Of a stretch of DNA of 39,502 bases, positions 1-9,112 are shown piece after piece. The stretch spans positions 1 through 39,502 of the forward strand of contig JAIPDI010000049.1 of assembly GCA_021737785.1 (NCBI GenBank), in the 5' to 3' direction. The notes under the pieces are model-generated. The model did not search any database. It worked only from the letters and a program-made list of their open reading frames with translations, and had not been told where the DNA came from. The position numbers were made by a program, and so were the translations under genes. The first letter of the stretch is position 1, and the number at the start of each line of letters is the position of its first letter. The DNA is from Deltaproteobacteria bacterium (GTDB lineage Bacteria; Desulfobacterota; DSM-4660; Desulfatiglandales; Desulfatiglandaceae).

Positions 1-571
1 GGGACGCGATCATCTCGTTGGTGAAATCCTCGGCCGTCATGTAGAAGATCCGGGATTCGGGATCCTTGTCCAGGATGGTATGCCCGATGGCCTGGGAGAG
101 ATGGGTCTTGCCCAGACCGGTGTTGGCGAGCATCAGGAGGGACTGATAGTCGCAGGGGCCGCCCGATGCCATGCTCCTGGACGCGGAATAGGCAAACTCA
201 TTGGACTGACCGACGATAAAGCGGTCAAAGGTAAACTGGCTCTTGAGCCAGAGGTTTCTGGGCCGGGGCATGGAAGGAAGGGGCAACTGGTCGGGGTGGG
301 TCGGCAGGGCGGCGGGAGCAGGCTGGCGTTTACAGGGCTGGACCTTGAGGTCGACCGCCATATGGCCCATGCCCGAGGCCTCCAGTTTCTCCCGGATCAG
401 GCTCAGGTAGTTTTCCATGACCCAGTTTCTGGAGAACCGGTTGGGACACCCTAAGACCATGGATGTCCCGTTCGCCTCCAGGCAGGAGATGGGATGGATC
501 CAGAGGGAAAAGCTGTTTCTTGGAAGATAGGACCGGATTTGATCTTTGATCTGATCCCAGACCGCGCTCAT
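1..571 (-). CDS. dnaA: Chromosomal replication initiator DnaA, 5' part (cut by window edge)
   Basis: DnaA binds DnaA boxes and opens the origin. Reading the minus strand from the ATG at 569-571 gives 190 uninterrupted codons to the window edge. Residues 1-65 form the N-terminal domain (start MSAVWDQIKDQI, then W24 and SRNWVMENYLSLIRE). A Pro-rich linker follows (80-105), then the start of the AAA+ domain with FTFDRFIVGQSNEFAYSAS near 113-131. Walker A is at about 149-157 and the sensor-like FYMTAEDFTNEMI near 176-188. Walker A reads ANTGLGKTH instead of the usual GGVGLGKTH; GLGKTH is intact. An AAGGAG ribosome-binding site lies 6 bases before the ATG. The C-terminal AAA+ part and the DNA-binding domain lie outside the window. 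The neighbouring DnaA-box cluster supports the call. Confidence 0.93.
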   Translation of the reverse strand, partial: MSAVWDQIKDQIRSYLPRNSFSLWIHPISCLEANGTSMVLGCPNRFSRNWVMENYLSLIREKLEASGMGHMAVDLKVQPCKRQPAPAALPTHPDQLPLPSMPRPRNLWLKSQFTFDRFIVGQSNEFAYSASRSMASGGPCDYQSLLMLANTGLGKTHLSQAIGHTILDKDPESRIFYMTAEDFTNEMIAS

Positions 572-1104
572 GGCACACTCCTTAAAATAAAAAGCTGGAA
601 GTTTGGAGTTGGAAGATTGACGATGAAGTGTGACGTCGGCGTTGAACGCTGGCGGTTGACATCCGCCTCTGGAGAATCCTTCTCCTTACACCCGTGCCTT
701 GCGCCTTTATGCTTGCAGGTGAAACGTTGGGAGGCTTTTACACGAAACCGCAAAGGCCTGTCAAAGGTCACGGCGGGGAATGAACACTTACGTTAGGTCT
801 CCTTTTCGACACCTGCTAACCGGTCCCGTTTGCAGGCAAAAACGGATGCGCAGATGTAAGGGGGCGAGAAAAGGGATGAAATCACCTGTAGAAAATCATG
901 TGTAAAGACAACTGGTTAACCACAATTAGAGTATTGTGGAAAATGTTATCCACATCATCGAACTCCCGATATCTTCATCTTTCACCCTTTTTTGGCGATT
1001 TTCAATTTTTCTGGCTTTATTTTTTTGATCCAAACCTCAAAAAGGCGCACGGGAAGATTCACACGGAGCTTGACACCTTGTTTGAGATATGTTTTTTGAC
1101 TGAA
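572..1104. other. dnaA/EndoQ-UvrD intergenic region holding the predicted origin
   Basis: This is 533 bases between divergent dnaA and the helicase gene. The left part (572-890) carries short heptamer-periodic tracts (592-619 and 694-714) but no convincing gene. The right part (890-1035) has the DnaA-box cluster and AT-rich block listed separately. An open frame of the downstream gene extends back to 898, but that stretch lies over the DnaA boxes and looks unlike protein. Confidence 0.6.
898..1035. other. oriC: Predicted oriC: DnaA-box cluster and AT-rich unwinding element
   Basis: A perfect DnaA box, TTATCCACA, lies at 946-954. One-mismatch boxes are TTAACCACA at 916-924 and TGTGGAAAA (reverse strand) at 935-943. 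A weaker match, TGTGTAAAG, lies at 899-907. All sit within 56 bases. Immediately downstream, 985-1035 is rich in T runs (TTTTTTGG, CAATTTTT, TTTATTTTTTTG) and is a good candidate unwinding element. Placement directly upstream of dnaA is typical of bacterial origins. Function is inferred from motif density and position; a GC-skew switch could not be computed here. Confidence 0.68.
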
Positions 1105-4100
1105 ATGAAATTTATCGCAGACCTTCATACCCACTCCCGGTTCTCCAGGGCCACATCAAAGGCGCTTGACCCGGAACACCTGTCCCTGTGGGCCGGGAAA
1201 AAAGGGGTCAAGGTCGTGGGCACCGGCGATTTTACCCATCCGGGATGGTTCGCGGAACTGGCCGATAAACTCGTCGAGGCCCCTTGCGAAGGTCTCTACC
1301 AACTAAGGTCCGATATCCAGCAGGCCATCGATTCGGAGGCCCTTCCCTCCTGCCCGGGGCCGACCCGGTTCCTCCTTACGGGAGAAATCAGTTGTATATA
1401 CAAGAAGAATGGCCGGACCCGAAAACTCCACCACCTCATCCTCATGCCCGATATGGATGCGGTGGTCAGGTTCAACCGGCGTCTGGACCGGATCGGCAAT
1501 ATCGCCTCTGATGGAAGGCCGATACTGGGGCTTGATTCGAAAGATCTTTTGGAGATCGTCCTGGAAACGAGCGAACAGGCCTTTTTCATCCCGGCCCACA
1601 TATGGACGCCCTGGTTTTCCCTTTTCGGTTCCAAGTCCGGATTCGAGACCATCGAGGAGTGTTTTGAAGACCTGACCGGGCATATTCATGCCCTGGAAAC
1701 CGGACTCTCCTCAGATCCCCCGATGAACCGGTGCCTCTCTGCCCTGGACCCCTATCTCCTGGTCTCCAATTCAGATGCCCATTCTCCCGGCAAACTGGGC
1801 CGCGAGGCCAACCTGTTCGACACCCACCTCGATTACCCCCATATGATCCAGGCCATGAAGACGGGCGCCGGATTTGCCGGCACCATAGAATTCTTTCCCG
1901 AAGAAGGAAAATACCATTTGGATGGGCACCGCAAATGCGGGGTAAGGCTGCATCCGGAAGAGACCCTCCGGCTCGATGGCATCTGTCCTGTATGCCGTCG
2001 GCCTCTCACCGTAGGCGTCCTCAACCGGATCTACGAGCTTTCGGATCGCTCGACGCCCCGGCGTTTCAAGACCTTCCACAGTCTCATCCCCCTCCCTGAA
2101 ATTCTCTCTGAAATCCTCAGGTGTGGCCCGGCCACCAAAAAGGTCGCTGTTTTTTATGAGAAACTCCTGTCGGATCTCGGACCCGAACTGGAAATCCTCA
2201 TGCATGTTCCCCAAAAAAGACTGGAAGCCTCGGGCGGCCCTGTCCTGGCAGAGGCGATCCGGCGGATGCGCTCCGGTCACGTGATCCGCGACGAGGGTTA
2301 TGACGGCCACTTCGGAACCATCCACCTGTTTCAGGAGCCGGAAAAGGCGGGCGCGGCCGGACAGACCGCCCTCTTTACGAATCCCACCCCGAATTCCCGT
2401 GCCGCCCCCGCACCTGCACCGACGCTTCCCCGGGAAAGGACGCGGCCGGGAAGGGATCGGACAGGGAAAGCCTTCTCAGCATCGCCGGCCACCCCCGTCA
2501 CCCCCCTCAACCCCGAGCAGCTGGCCGCGGTGATATACGATCGAGGACATCTTCTGATCGTGGCAGGCCCGGGCACGGGAAAAACCCTGACCCTGACCTA
2601 CCGGATCAGGCATCTCATCCGCGAAAGACGGGCCCGGCCCGAACAGGTCTTGTGCCTCACCTTTACCCGGAAGGCGGCCGGGGAGATGAGGGACAGGCTC
2701 TCCCGGCTCCTGTCGGGTCCTGAGGGCGCCCTGGTCCGCGTGGCCACATTCCATCGATTCTGTCTGGATCTCCTCAGAGAGCACGGCGCCGCCACAGGAC
2801 TCCCGACCGATTTTGCCCTCTGCTCCGAAATCGACAAGGAACATATGGCAAGGGACGTTCTCGACCGCCAAGGCCCAGGCAAACCCTCCCTCAATCATTT
2901 CCTCAAGGCCTTATCCCGCTGCAGGACCGGCCAGGTGCTGGATTCCCCTGCAGGCCCTGATGAAACCGCATGCCTCCCCTTGTGCCGTGAATACCAGCGA
3001 ACCTTGAGAGAGGCCGGCATGCTCGATCTGGAAGAACTGGAGATAGAGGCACTGAGACTTCTTCGGGACCATCCGGAGACATCCGGGGTGGATGGCGAAG
3101 CCTTTTGCTGGATATGTGTGGATGAATACCAGGATACCAATCGGGTCCAGGCGGCGATCCTGAAAGAACTGGTTCAAAGGGGCAAAGGGGAAATCTGCGC
3201 CATCGGGGACCCGGATCAGGCCATCTACGGATTCCGCGGGGCGGACGTCCGCAACTTCTACGGCTTTGCCCGGGATTTCCCCGGCGCACAAGAGATTGTC
3301 CTCACCCGCAACTACCGGTCCACACCGTCTATCCTCAAGGGGTCGGCCGAGGTTATCCAAAGAGAGCGACCTCTGATTTCCGGGTCTACGGAAGGAGGAC
3401 CCATCTTACTGACCCACTGCCGAACCGAATCCGAAGAGGCAGAGATGATCGTGGAACAGGTAGAGCGCCTGATGGGGGGTACCTCTCACTTTTCCATGGA
3501 CAGCGGCCGGGTGGCCTCCCACGAGGGAGTGGAAATCTTGGGATTTGGGGACATCAGCGTCCTCTACCGGCTCAACGCCCAGGGGGACGCCCTCGCAGAG
3601 GCCATGGACCGGTCGGGAATTCCCTTTGTCCGGTCCGGAGAGGCCCCTCTTATCGCCGGATATCCGGTGAATATCCTCTGGCGCTACCTCCAGGTCCTGT
3701 GTTATCCGGATGCCCATTATTATGCCCGTGCCTGGGAGCAACTCAGACCCGAGGGAGTTTGTGTCTTCGGGAGGGGGGAACCTAGGCCGCACGCCGGGGA
3801 CAGTTGCGTTCTGGACGTTCTAAACCATGCGCTGGCAGTGCTCGGGCTTGCGGTGGATTCGGATGAGGCCGAGAGGGCGATGTCCCGTCTCAGGGATCTG
3901 GCCACCCACTGTCAAGGGGATCTGAAGGCCTTTCTGGATCTCCTCTCCATTGACCGGGGCATTGATCATGCACTGTTGGCCGGCGACCGGATCGCTCTCA
4001 TGTCCCTTCATGCGGCCAAAGGTCTCGAATGGGAGGTGGTCTTTATTACCGGGTGCGAGGCGCGGCTCCTCCCCTGCCTCCTTTTCGGAGACCGGGACCT

Positions 4101-4314
4101 GGCAGAGGAGGCCCGCCTTTTTTATGTGGGGATGACCCGGGCCCGCTCGCGGCTCATCCTGTCCTATGCAAACCGCCGCTCCCTCAATGGGCGTTTTCTC
4201 GATATGAGCCCATCACCTTTCCTCGATCTCATCCCTGAAGACGTGTGCCGACCCCTTGATCGCCGGGAGTGGCAGCCCAAAAAACGACCGGCCCGGCAGT
4301 TGAAGCTGTTTTAG
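1105..4314 (+). CDS. EndoQ-type PHP nuclease fused to UvrD/PcrA-family helicase
   Basis: 1069 residues. Residues 1-410 match the EndoQ/TIGR00375 family, which cuts DNA 5' of deaminated bases. Visible signs are MKFIADLHTHSRFSRATSK with metal ligands H8 and H10, GTGDFTHP, TGEISCIYKK, SNSDAHSPGKLGREAN, and a small Cys cluster at C278, C294 and C297. A Pro/Arg-rich linker (about 425-470) leads to a superfamily 1A helicase. The helicase has Walker A GPGTGKT at 488-494, LTFTRKAAGEM, DEYQD at 673-677 (variant of DEFQD), GDPDQAIYGFRGAD, RNYRST, SLHAAKGLEWEVVF and FYVGMTRARSRL. Start chosen at the ATG at 1105, where family homology begins; no clear ribosome-binding site is seen. It likely couples recognition of deaminated DNA to unwinding. 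It is divergent from dnaA across the predicted origin. Domain assignments are confident; coupled activity is inference. Confidence 0.9.
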   Translation: MKFIADLHTHSRFSRATSKALDPEHLSLWAGKKGVKVVGTGDFTHPGWFAELADKLVEAPCEGLYQLRSDIQQAIDSEALPSCPGPTRFLLTGEISCIYKKNGRTRKLHHLILMPDMDAVVRFNRRLDRIGNIASDGRPILGLDSKDLLEIVLETSEQAFFIPAHIWTPWFSLFGSKSGFETIEECFEDLTGHIHALETGLSSDPPMNRCLSALDPYLLVSNSDAHSPGKLGREANLFDTHLDYPHMIQAMKTGAGFAGTIEFFPEEGKYHLDGHRKCGVRLHPEETLRLDGICPVCRRPLTVGVLNRIYELSDRSTPRRFKTFHSLIPLPEILSEILRCGPATKKVAVFYEKLLSDLGPELEILMHVPQKRLEASGGPVLAEAIRRMRSGHVIRDEGYDGHFGTIHLFQEPEKAGAAGQTALFTNPTPNSRAAPAPAPTLPRERTRPGRDRTGKAFSASPATPVTPLNPEQLAAVIYDRGHLLIVAGPGTGKTLTLTYRIRHLIRERRARPEQVLCLTFTRKAAGEMRDRLSRLLSGPEGALVRVATFHRFCLDLLREHGAATGLPTDFALCSEIDKEHMARDVLDRQGPGKPSLNHFLKALSRCRTGQVLDSPAGPDETACLPLCREYQRTLREAGMLDLEELEIEALRLLRDHPETSGVDGEAFCWICVDEYQDTNRVQAAILKELVQRGKGEICAIGDPDQAIYGFRGADVRNFYGFARDFPGAQEIVLTRNYRSTPSILKGSAEVIQRERPLISGSTEGGPILLTHCRTESEEAEMIVEQVERLMGGTSHFSMDSGRVASHEGVEILGFGDISVLYRLNAQGDALAEAMDRSGIPFVRSGEAPLIAGYPVNILWRYLQVLCYPDAHYYARAWEQLRPEGVCVFGRGEPRPHAGDSCVLDVLNHALAVLGLAVDSDEAERAMSRLRDLATHCQGDLKAFLDLLSIDRGIDHALLAGDRIALMSLHAAKGLEWEVVFITGCEARLLPCLLFGDRDLAEEARLFYVGMTRARSRLILSYANRRSLNGRFLDMSPSPFLDLIPEDVCRPLDRREWQPKKRPARQLKLF

Positions 4315-4681
4315 GCTGGATGCTCGATGCTGGATATTGAGAATTGGCCCATGGCCGATAGCTGATGGCTGATAAGGGGGATAAAAACGCTTAATAGCCT
4401 AAAGCGGATAACCGCAACCAAAACGGCTGTGTGCTGTCCCGTCATTCCGGCGTGCCCTTAGCCGGAATCCAGTCCGCCGGTTTTCTGGATTCCGGCTAGA
4501 ATCGTGCCGGAATGACGGAAGGCCAAGCGTGCAGTGGAAGGATGGCCATATTTTCTTGTTTTTCATGACAGAAGACCAGGAATTAAGGGCCTAACAGCGC
4601 AGTAACATAACAACTTGTGCCCAACGCCTCATGCCTCGCGCCTCGTATATGACCGGTTGATGGATACCCGTTTTTCAATCG
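4315..4681. other. Gene-free interval with repeats
   Basis: 367 bases with no supported gene. It holds heptamer-periodic tracts (4314-4341 consensus TGCTGGA; 4351-4378 consensus ATGGCTG; 4617-4644 consensus RYGCCTC). It also has a 23-bp dispersed motif at about 4400-4422 (CTAAAGCGGATA then CCGCAACCA) that recurs inverted near 37356-37379. The nested palindrome at 4439-4518 is listed separately. Confidence 0.6.
4439..4518. repeat. GTCATTCCGG-type nested palindromic element
   Basis: The outer arms CCGTCATTCCGGC (4439-4451) and GCCGGAATGACGG (4506-4518) are perfectly complementary. The inner arms GCCGGAATCCAG (4461-4472) and CTGGATTCCGGC (4485-4496) are also perfect. Related sequence recurs at 29041-29069. 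This is a REP/MITE-like dispersed element with no coding content. It may act as an RNA hairpin at the 3' end of the helicase gene. Confidence 0.8.
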
Positions 4682-5992
4682 TCAGTCGTCAATCCGATGG
4701 ACCGGCTGGTTGAAATACCCTAATTCCAGGCTTGGGAATTCCGCCCTCACGATCTCGGCCATCCTCCTCATGCCGATGCCCGGTCCCTTGGGGCCGGGCA
4801 TCTTCTCCAGATAGAGACCTGGATCGATGCACAGATTTTTGAGGTGGAGGAAATTAACCCCGGTCTTCTCAATTAACTGTCTCAGGGCCTCGATCTCCGG
4901 CTCCTGATCGGTGATCCCGGGAAAGACCAGGTAGTTGATCATGGTATAAAGCCCCAGGTCTTTGGACAGGGCGACGGCTTTTGCCACGTCTTCAAAATGA
5001 TATTTCCGGGGCCGGTAATAGGCATGATAGACCTCCGGACGCGCGCTGTTCATGCTGATTCGAATGGAGTCCAGGCCGCTCATGGCAACCTCCCGAACCC
5101 GGTCAGGCCGGCTCCCGTTGGTATTGAGATTGATGGTGCCCCGTCCTGTCTGACTCCGGATCTCACGGATGCTTTCCGCCATGACCCGGTATTCCGTCAG
5201 CGGCTCCCCTTCGCATCCCTGGCCGAAGCTGACAATCGGTTCCGGCGCATGGGTTAAGTGCCGCACCGCCAATTCAACGACTTCTTCCACTGAAGGGGTG
5301 AAAGAGATCCGTTCATGAGACGCCTCGAACGAGGCATCGGGCTGAAGGGAGAGGCACCCGAGGCAGGCGGCATTGCACTTTCGGCTGATTGGCAAGGGGG
5401 CCTCCCATCTTCCTAAAAAGAGGTTTTTTGCCGCGAAACAGTGGTTTTCCGTGGCGCAACGGGTCAGGTGCCGCACAAGAGGCCCTTCCGTATTCCGCCG
5501 TTTAAACCGGCGAATGGCAGACACCAGCTCCCTGTCGTCGTAGTTTCGGGGATCCCATTTAGGGTTGTATTCCACCTGGAATCCCGACACCCAGTATCCA
5601 TCCTCCCTGAATCCCACGGCACCGTAGGCCCACGAAGGGAGGGTGTAGGCCTTGACCCTGTAGTCGGCCGCCGGAAGGTGGCCCCGGACCCATCCCGGTT
5701 CAAGAAAGGCGGCCACGGCAAGGCACCTGGAGAGGACCCCGCCCACCCTTGTCTCCTCCAGAATCACGGGTTCACCGGTATCGGGATCAAGACCCATGGG
5801 CGGACAGTCGGGGATATAGAATAGCTTGCTGAAGGCCGGCATCGGCGCCAGGTCATCTTCCTGGATCACTTGCGGCACAGACCCGGAAAGACCCAACATC
5901 CTGAGATGAGGGTGTTCATAGATACGGCCATGGCTGTCGGCATACAGCATGAAGGGAAGGTGTTTCATATCAAATTTCAGAGCTTCACCCAT
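4682..5992 (-). CDS. Radical SAM domain protein
   Basis: 436 residues from the ATG at 5990-5992. The C-terminal half carries the radical SAM core. CNAACLGCLS gives the CxxxCxxC ligands for the 4Fe-4S cluster, followed by a Gly-rich SAM motif (VSFGQGCEGEPL), TINLNTNGSRPD, SIRISMNSARPEVYHAYYRP and INYLVFPGITD. The N-terminal 190 residues are not a domain I recognise. They include tracts such as FMLYADSHGRIYEHPHLRMLG and PGWVRGHLPAADYRVKAYTLP. The frame is open further upstream, but no good ribosome-binding site is seen, so the start is uncertain. It is a single gene, divergent from the histidine kinase at 6152. The core resembles SPASM/MoaA-type enzymes; substrate unknown. Confidence 0.85.
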   Translation of the reverse strand: MGEALKFDMKHLPFMLYADSHGRIYEHPHLRMLGLSGSVPQVIQEDDLAPMPAFSKLFYIPDCPPMGLDPDTGEPVILEETRVGGVLSRCLAVAAFLEPGWVRGHLPAADYRVKAYTLPSWAYGAVGFREDGYWVSGFQVEYNPKWDPRNYDDRELVSAIRRFKRRNTEGPLVRHLTRCATENHCFAAKNLFLGRWEAPLPISRKCNAACLGCLSLQPDASFEASHERISFTPSVEEVVELAVRHLTHAPEPIVSFGQGCEGEPLTEYRVMAESIREIRSQTGRGTINLNTNGSRPDRVREVAMSGLDSIRISMNSARPEVYHAYYRPRKYHFEDVAKAVALSKDLGLYTMINYLVFPGITDQEPEIEALRQLIEKTGVNFLHLKNLCIDPGLYLEKMPGPKGPGIGMRRMAEIVRAEFPSLELGYFNQPVHRIDD

Positions 5993-6041
5993 GGTTTTAT
6001 CGGCATCAATGTTAAGATTTGTACCGCTTCCTGCTAAACTA

Positions 6042-6070
6042 TTGACTCTAAGCACCTTAAAGCATAAATT
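6042..6070 (+). promoter_or_regulatory. Predicted sigma-70-type promoter for the two-component genes
   Basis: TTGACT (6042-6047) and TAAATT (6065-6070) are separated by exactly 17 bases. This would start transcription near 6077, upstream of the histidine kinase and divergent from the radical SAM gene. Confidence 0.5.
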
Positions 6071-6151
6071 AAAAAGTTGCAATCATTGTCAATGCCGAAC
6101 GCATCGGCTTCACCCCAAACACTGTTCTTAATTTTTTCGCCAACGGCCCCT

Positions 6152-7606
6152 ATGACACCGACTCAGAAACACACGGAAAAACAAGGAAGGCAGTTCCGGC
6201 TGGTTAAATTCTTTGCCTACGCAAGCTTCATCGTTTTGATTATCTTCAGTTTTCCATTTTCTATGGTCATCTCCCGGCAGGCAAAAGACATCCTGATGAA
6301 GAGCTATGAAAATTATGCCCTTCTTCTGGGGGAAAACCTGAATTATCAGGTGTTTCAAAACTTTGTACTCCCTGTAACCAGCCAGTTCGGCAAAATCAGG
6401 CTGAGGGAGGAATTTCAATATGAGTTGATGGATCGTATCGTCAGGAACACCACCCACAGCTTCAAGATAGATCTGGTCAATATCTACGATATCAATAACG
6501 ACGTGATCGCGTACAGTACCGATCCGAGTCTCCTGGGCAAAAAAGTACGGGAGAGCTTAGGGTACAAAAAGGCCGTCATGGGAGAGAATTCCTCCGGGCT
6601 GATATCCGGCGGGGATACCCCCCTCTGGGGTCTGGGTATTGAAAAGATGGGGGGGGAGAAGAAGCTGCGGACCTACATCCCCTTCACGGGAATCGGCCCC
6701 TTCCTGGGGGATACCGGATATGTGCTGGGCGTCTTCGAACTGATCCAGGATCTGAGCGAGGAATTCAAATCCGTCATTCGGTTTCAGTACCTTACATTCG
6801 GGCTTTCGATCCTGATCATGGGCATGATCTTTATTGCCCTTCTTCTGATCGTCCGTAAGGCCGAGAATATCATCGATGAGCGCGCCAGGCAACAGCGGGA
6901 ACTCGAGGAGCAATTGCACCATGCAGAGAGACTGGCTGCATTGGGCGAAATGGTTGCGGGGGTCTCCCATGAGATCAGAAACCCCTTGGGCATTATCCGA
7001 AGCACCGCAGAGCTGTTGGGATCCATGCCCGGCGCAGAAGACTCCACGACCCGGCTCACGAAGCTGATTATAGAAGAATCCGGCAGGCTTAACGATATTG
7101 TCACCGAATTTCTGGACTATGCCCGGCCCATGACGCCCAAGTTTCAGAATGCCGACCTCAGACAAATCCTGGAGAGAACATTTCTCTTTCTGGGACCGGA
7201 ACTCGACAAAAATGGGATTTCCCTTCAGAACAATCTCGGCCATCGCTCCCTGGAACTCCGGGCAGACCCGGAAAAGCTCTACCGGTCGCTTCTCAACATC
7301 TTTTTAAACGCCATTCAGTCCATGCCGAACGGGGGCGAGATCACGGTGCATGTGACGGAGGAGAAAGACGACCATTATTTACTTAAGATTGCAGACACCG
7401 GCACCGGGATCAGCGAAACGGACCTGAAAAAGATCTTCAATCCTTTTTTCAGTACCAAGGAGAAGGGGACGGGCCTCGGGCTGTCCATCGTCCGCAATAT
7501 CATTGAGGGGCATAACGGAAAGATATGGATAGAGAGCCGGGTGGAGGGTTCCCAGGATGGAACACCCTCGGGAACAGAGGTGATGATCAGACTCCCTGTG
7601 AAGTGA
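6152..7606 (+). CDS. Membrane sensor histidine kinase (NtrB/ZraS-like)
   Basis: About 484 residues. An N-terminal membrane helix (about 17-38, FFAYASFIVLIIFSFPFSMVIS) and a second at about 210-235 (LTFGLSILIMGMIFIALLLIV) bracket a periplasmic sensor region of about 170 residues containing a PDC/Cache-like stretch (NIYDINNDVIAYSTDPSLLGK). A short coiled coil follows, then HisKA with the phospho-acceptor H273 in GVSHEIRNPLG. The HATPase domain has the N box (NIFLNAIQSM), DTGTGIS, FNPFFSTKEKGTGLGLSIV and a final Gly-rich strand. No ribosome-binding site is evident. ATG 6152 was chosen; ATG 6092 in the same frame is possible. It pairs with the NtrC-type regulator 140 bases downstream. The signal sensed is unknown. 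Confidence 0.9.
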   Translation: MTPTQKHTEKQGRQFRLVKFFAYASFIVLIIFSFPFSMVISRQAKDILMKSYENYALLLGENLNYQVFQNFVLPVTSQFGKIRLREEFQYELMDRIVRNTTHSFKIDLVNIYDINNDVIAYSTDPSLLGKKVRESLGYKKAVMGENSSGLISGGDTPLWGLGIEKMGGEKKLRTYIPFTGIGPFLGDTGYVLGVFELIQDLSEEFKSVIRFQYLTFGLSILIMGMIFIALLLIVRKAENIIDERARQQRELEEQLHHAERLAALGEMVAGVSHEIRNPLGIIRSTAELLGSMPGAEDSTTRLTKLIIEESGRLNDIVTEFLDYARPMTPKFQNADLRQILERTFLFLGPELDKNGISLQNNLGHRSLELRADPEKLYRSLLNIFLNAIQSMPNGGEITVHVTEEKDDHYLLKIADTGTGISETDLKKIFNPFFSTKEKGTGLGLSIVRNIIEGHNGKIWIESRVEGSQDGTPSGTEVMIRLPVK

Positions 7607-7746
7607 GTCTGGCCGGCTGCTGGAGGATCGGGATAATTGAAATGCTGAAATGCTGCCATAGATGGCCTTCCTGACCTCTGGTCTTTACCGCTGACCATGG
7701 TTCTTTATTGAGTAACTTTAACTCACTTTAGGCACTTAAAATTATA

Positions 7747-9111
7747 ATGGAAACAATCCTGATTGTAGATGACGAAAAAAACTATTTGGTGGTACTCGAG
7801 GCCCTCCTGGGAGCGGAAGGCTATGAGATCGTTACTGCCAATGACGCCAAGGCCGGGCTTGCTACGGTGCGTGAAGCAGACCTGGACCTGGTGATAACCG
7901 ATATGAAAATGCCGGGCATGAGCGGCATGGAACTCCTCGAGGCGTGCAAGAAGATAAAGCCGGACCTGCCGGTCATCATGATGACGGCATACGGAACCAT
8001 TGAGATGGCCGTGGCCGCGATGAAGAGGCATGCCTATGATTACATCCAGAAGCCCTTTGAAAATGAGCAATTGAAGCTGACCATAAGAAAGGCCCTTGAA
8101 AACTATCGGCTTATCAAGCAAAACAGGCTTTTGACAGAGGCCCTTTCAGACCGCTTCAGGTACGGTAAGCTGATTGGAAAAAGTAAGCCGATGCGCCAGG
8201 TGTACGATCTTATTGAAAAGGTCTCCAGGTCCAAGGCATCCGTGCTCATTACCGGCCCTTCCGGGACCGGAAAGGAACTCATCGCCAAGGCCATCCACTA
8301 TCATGGCCAGAGAAAGGACCGGCCGTTTATTTCCATCAATTGCGGCGCGTTGACGGAAACCCTGCTGGAAAGCGAACTCTTCGGGCATGAAAAAGGGGCC
8401 TTTACCGGGGCGGTGGCCATGAAAAAGGGGCGGTTTGAACTGGCCGATGAGGGAACCCTCTTTTTGGACGAAGTGGGTGATATGCCGCCTTCCCTCCAGG
8501 TCAAGCTCTTGCGGGTGCTCCAGGAGATGGCGTTTGAACGCGTCGGCGGCACACGGACGATCCAGGTGGATGTGCGGGTTCTTGCTGCTTCCAACAGAAA
8601 CATCAAGGAGGATGTCATGAATGGGGTCTTTCGTGAAGACCTCTATTACCGCCTCAATGTCATTCATATCGACGTCCCTTCTCTCCAGGAAAGGACGGAC
8701 GATATCCCGCTCCTGGTAAGGCATTTCATTCAAAAATTTCATGCCGGAGACAGTGATGACGCCATCCAGCTGAGCCCCGAGGCCTGGAAGGCCCTTTACG
8801 CCTATCCCTGGCCCGGGAATGTGAGGGAGCTGGAGAATGTCATTGAGAGGGCCGTGGTCCTCCATACGGCCGGGCAGATCACGGTGGATGATCTCCCGGC
8901 AGAGCTGACCGGAGCAGAAACCCAATTCGATGTGGAGAGATTCATTCCGCCCGACATCCCCTTGCAGAAGGCCCTGGAAGAAATAGAGGAACGCCTGATA
9001 AGGAGGGCCCTGATCCGGTGCGACAATGTCCAGGCCCATGCGGCCAGGGACCTGGGGATCACCAAAAGCCTTATCCAGCACAAGATGAAAAAGTACAATA
9101 TCACTGTGTAG
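7747..9111 (+). CDS. NtrC-family sigma-54-dependent response regulator
   Basis: 454 residues. The receiver domain (1-120) has DD at 8-9, phospho-acceptor D52 in ITDMKMPG, T80-type TAYG and K102-type QKPF. The AAA+ sigma-54 activation domain (about 140-380) has Walker A GPSGTGKE and GAFTGA at 217-222, the loop that contacts sigma-54. Further motifs are FLDEVGDMP (Walker B) and FREDLYYRLNV. The C-terminal Fis-type helix-turn-helix is EERLIRRALIRCDNVQAHAARDLGITKSLIQHKMKKYN. It is the partner of the upstream histidine kinase. Its stop codon lies one base before the first enhancer-like dyad of the downstream sRNA cassette, so it is the natural candidate to activate those promoters. That regulatory link is inference. 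Confidence 0.95.
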   Translation: METILIVDDEKNYLVVLEALLGAEGYEIVTANDAKAGLATVREADLDLVITDMKMPGMSGMELLEACKKIKPDLPVIMMTAYGTIEMAVAAMKRHAYDYIQKPFENEQLKLTIRKALENYRLIKQNRLLTEALSDRFRYGKLIGKSKPMRQVYDLIEKVSRSKASVLITGPSGTGKELIAKAIHYHGQRKDRPFISINCGALTETLLESELFGHEKGAFTGAVAMKKGRFELADEGTLFLDEVGDMPPSLQVKLLRVLQEMAFERVGGTRTIQVDVRVLAASNRNIKEDVMNGVFREDLYYRLNVIHIDVPSLQERTDDIPLLVRHFIQKFHAGDSDDAIQLSPEAWKALYAYPWPGNVRELENVIERAVVLHTAGQITVDDLPAELTGAETQFDVERFIPPDIPLQKALEEIEERLIRRALIRCDNVQAHAARDLGITKSLIQHKMKKYNITV

Positions 9112-9112
9112 C

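Noticed and set aside
898-1104. N-terminal extension of the EndoQ-UvrD gene to the ATG at 898
   Set aside because: The first 69 residues lack family similarity and overlie the DnaA-box cluster and the T-rich block. Homology begins at the Met at 1105.
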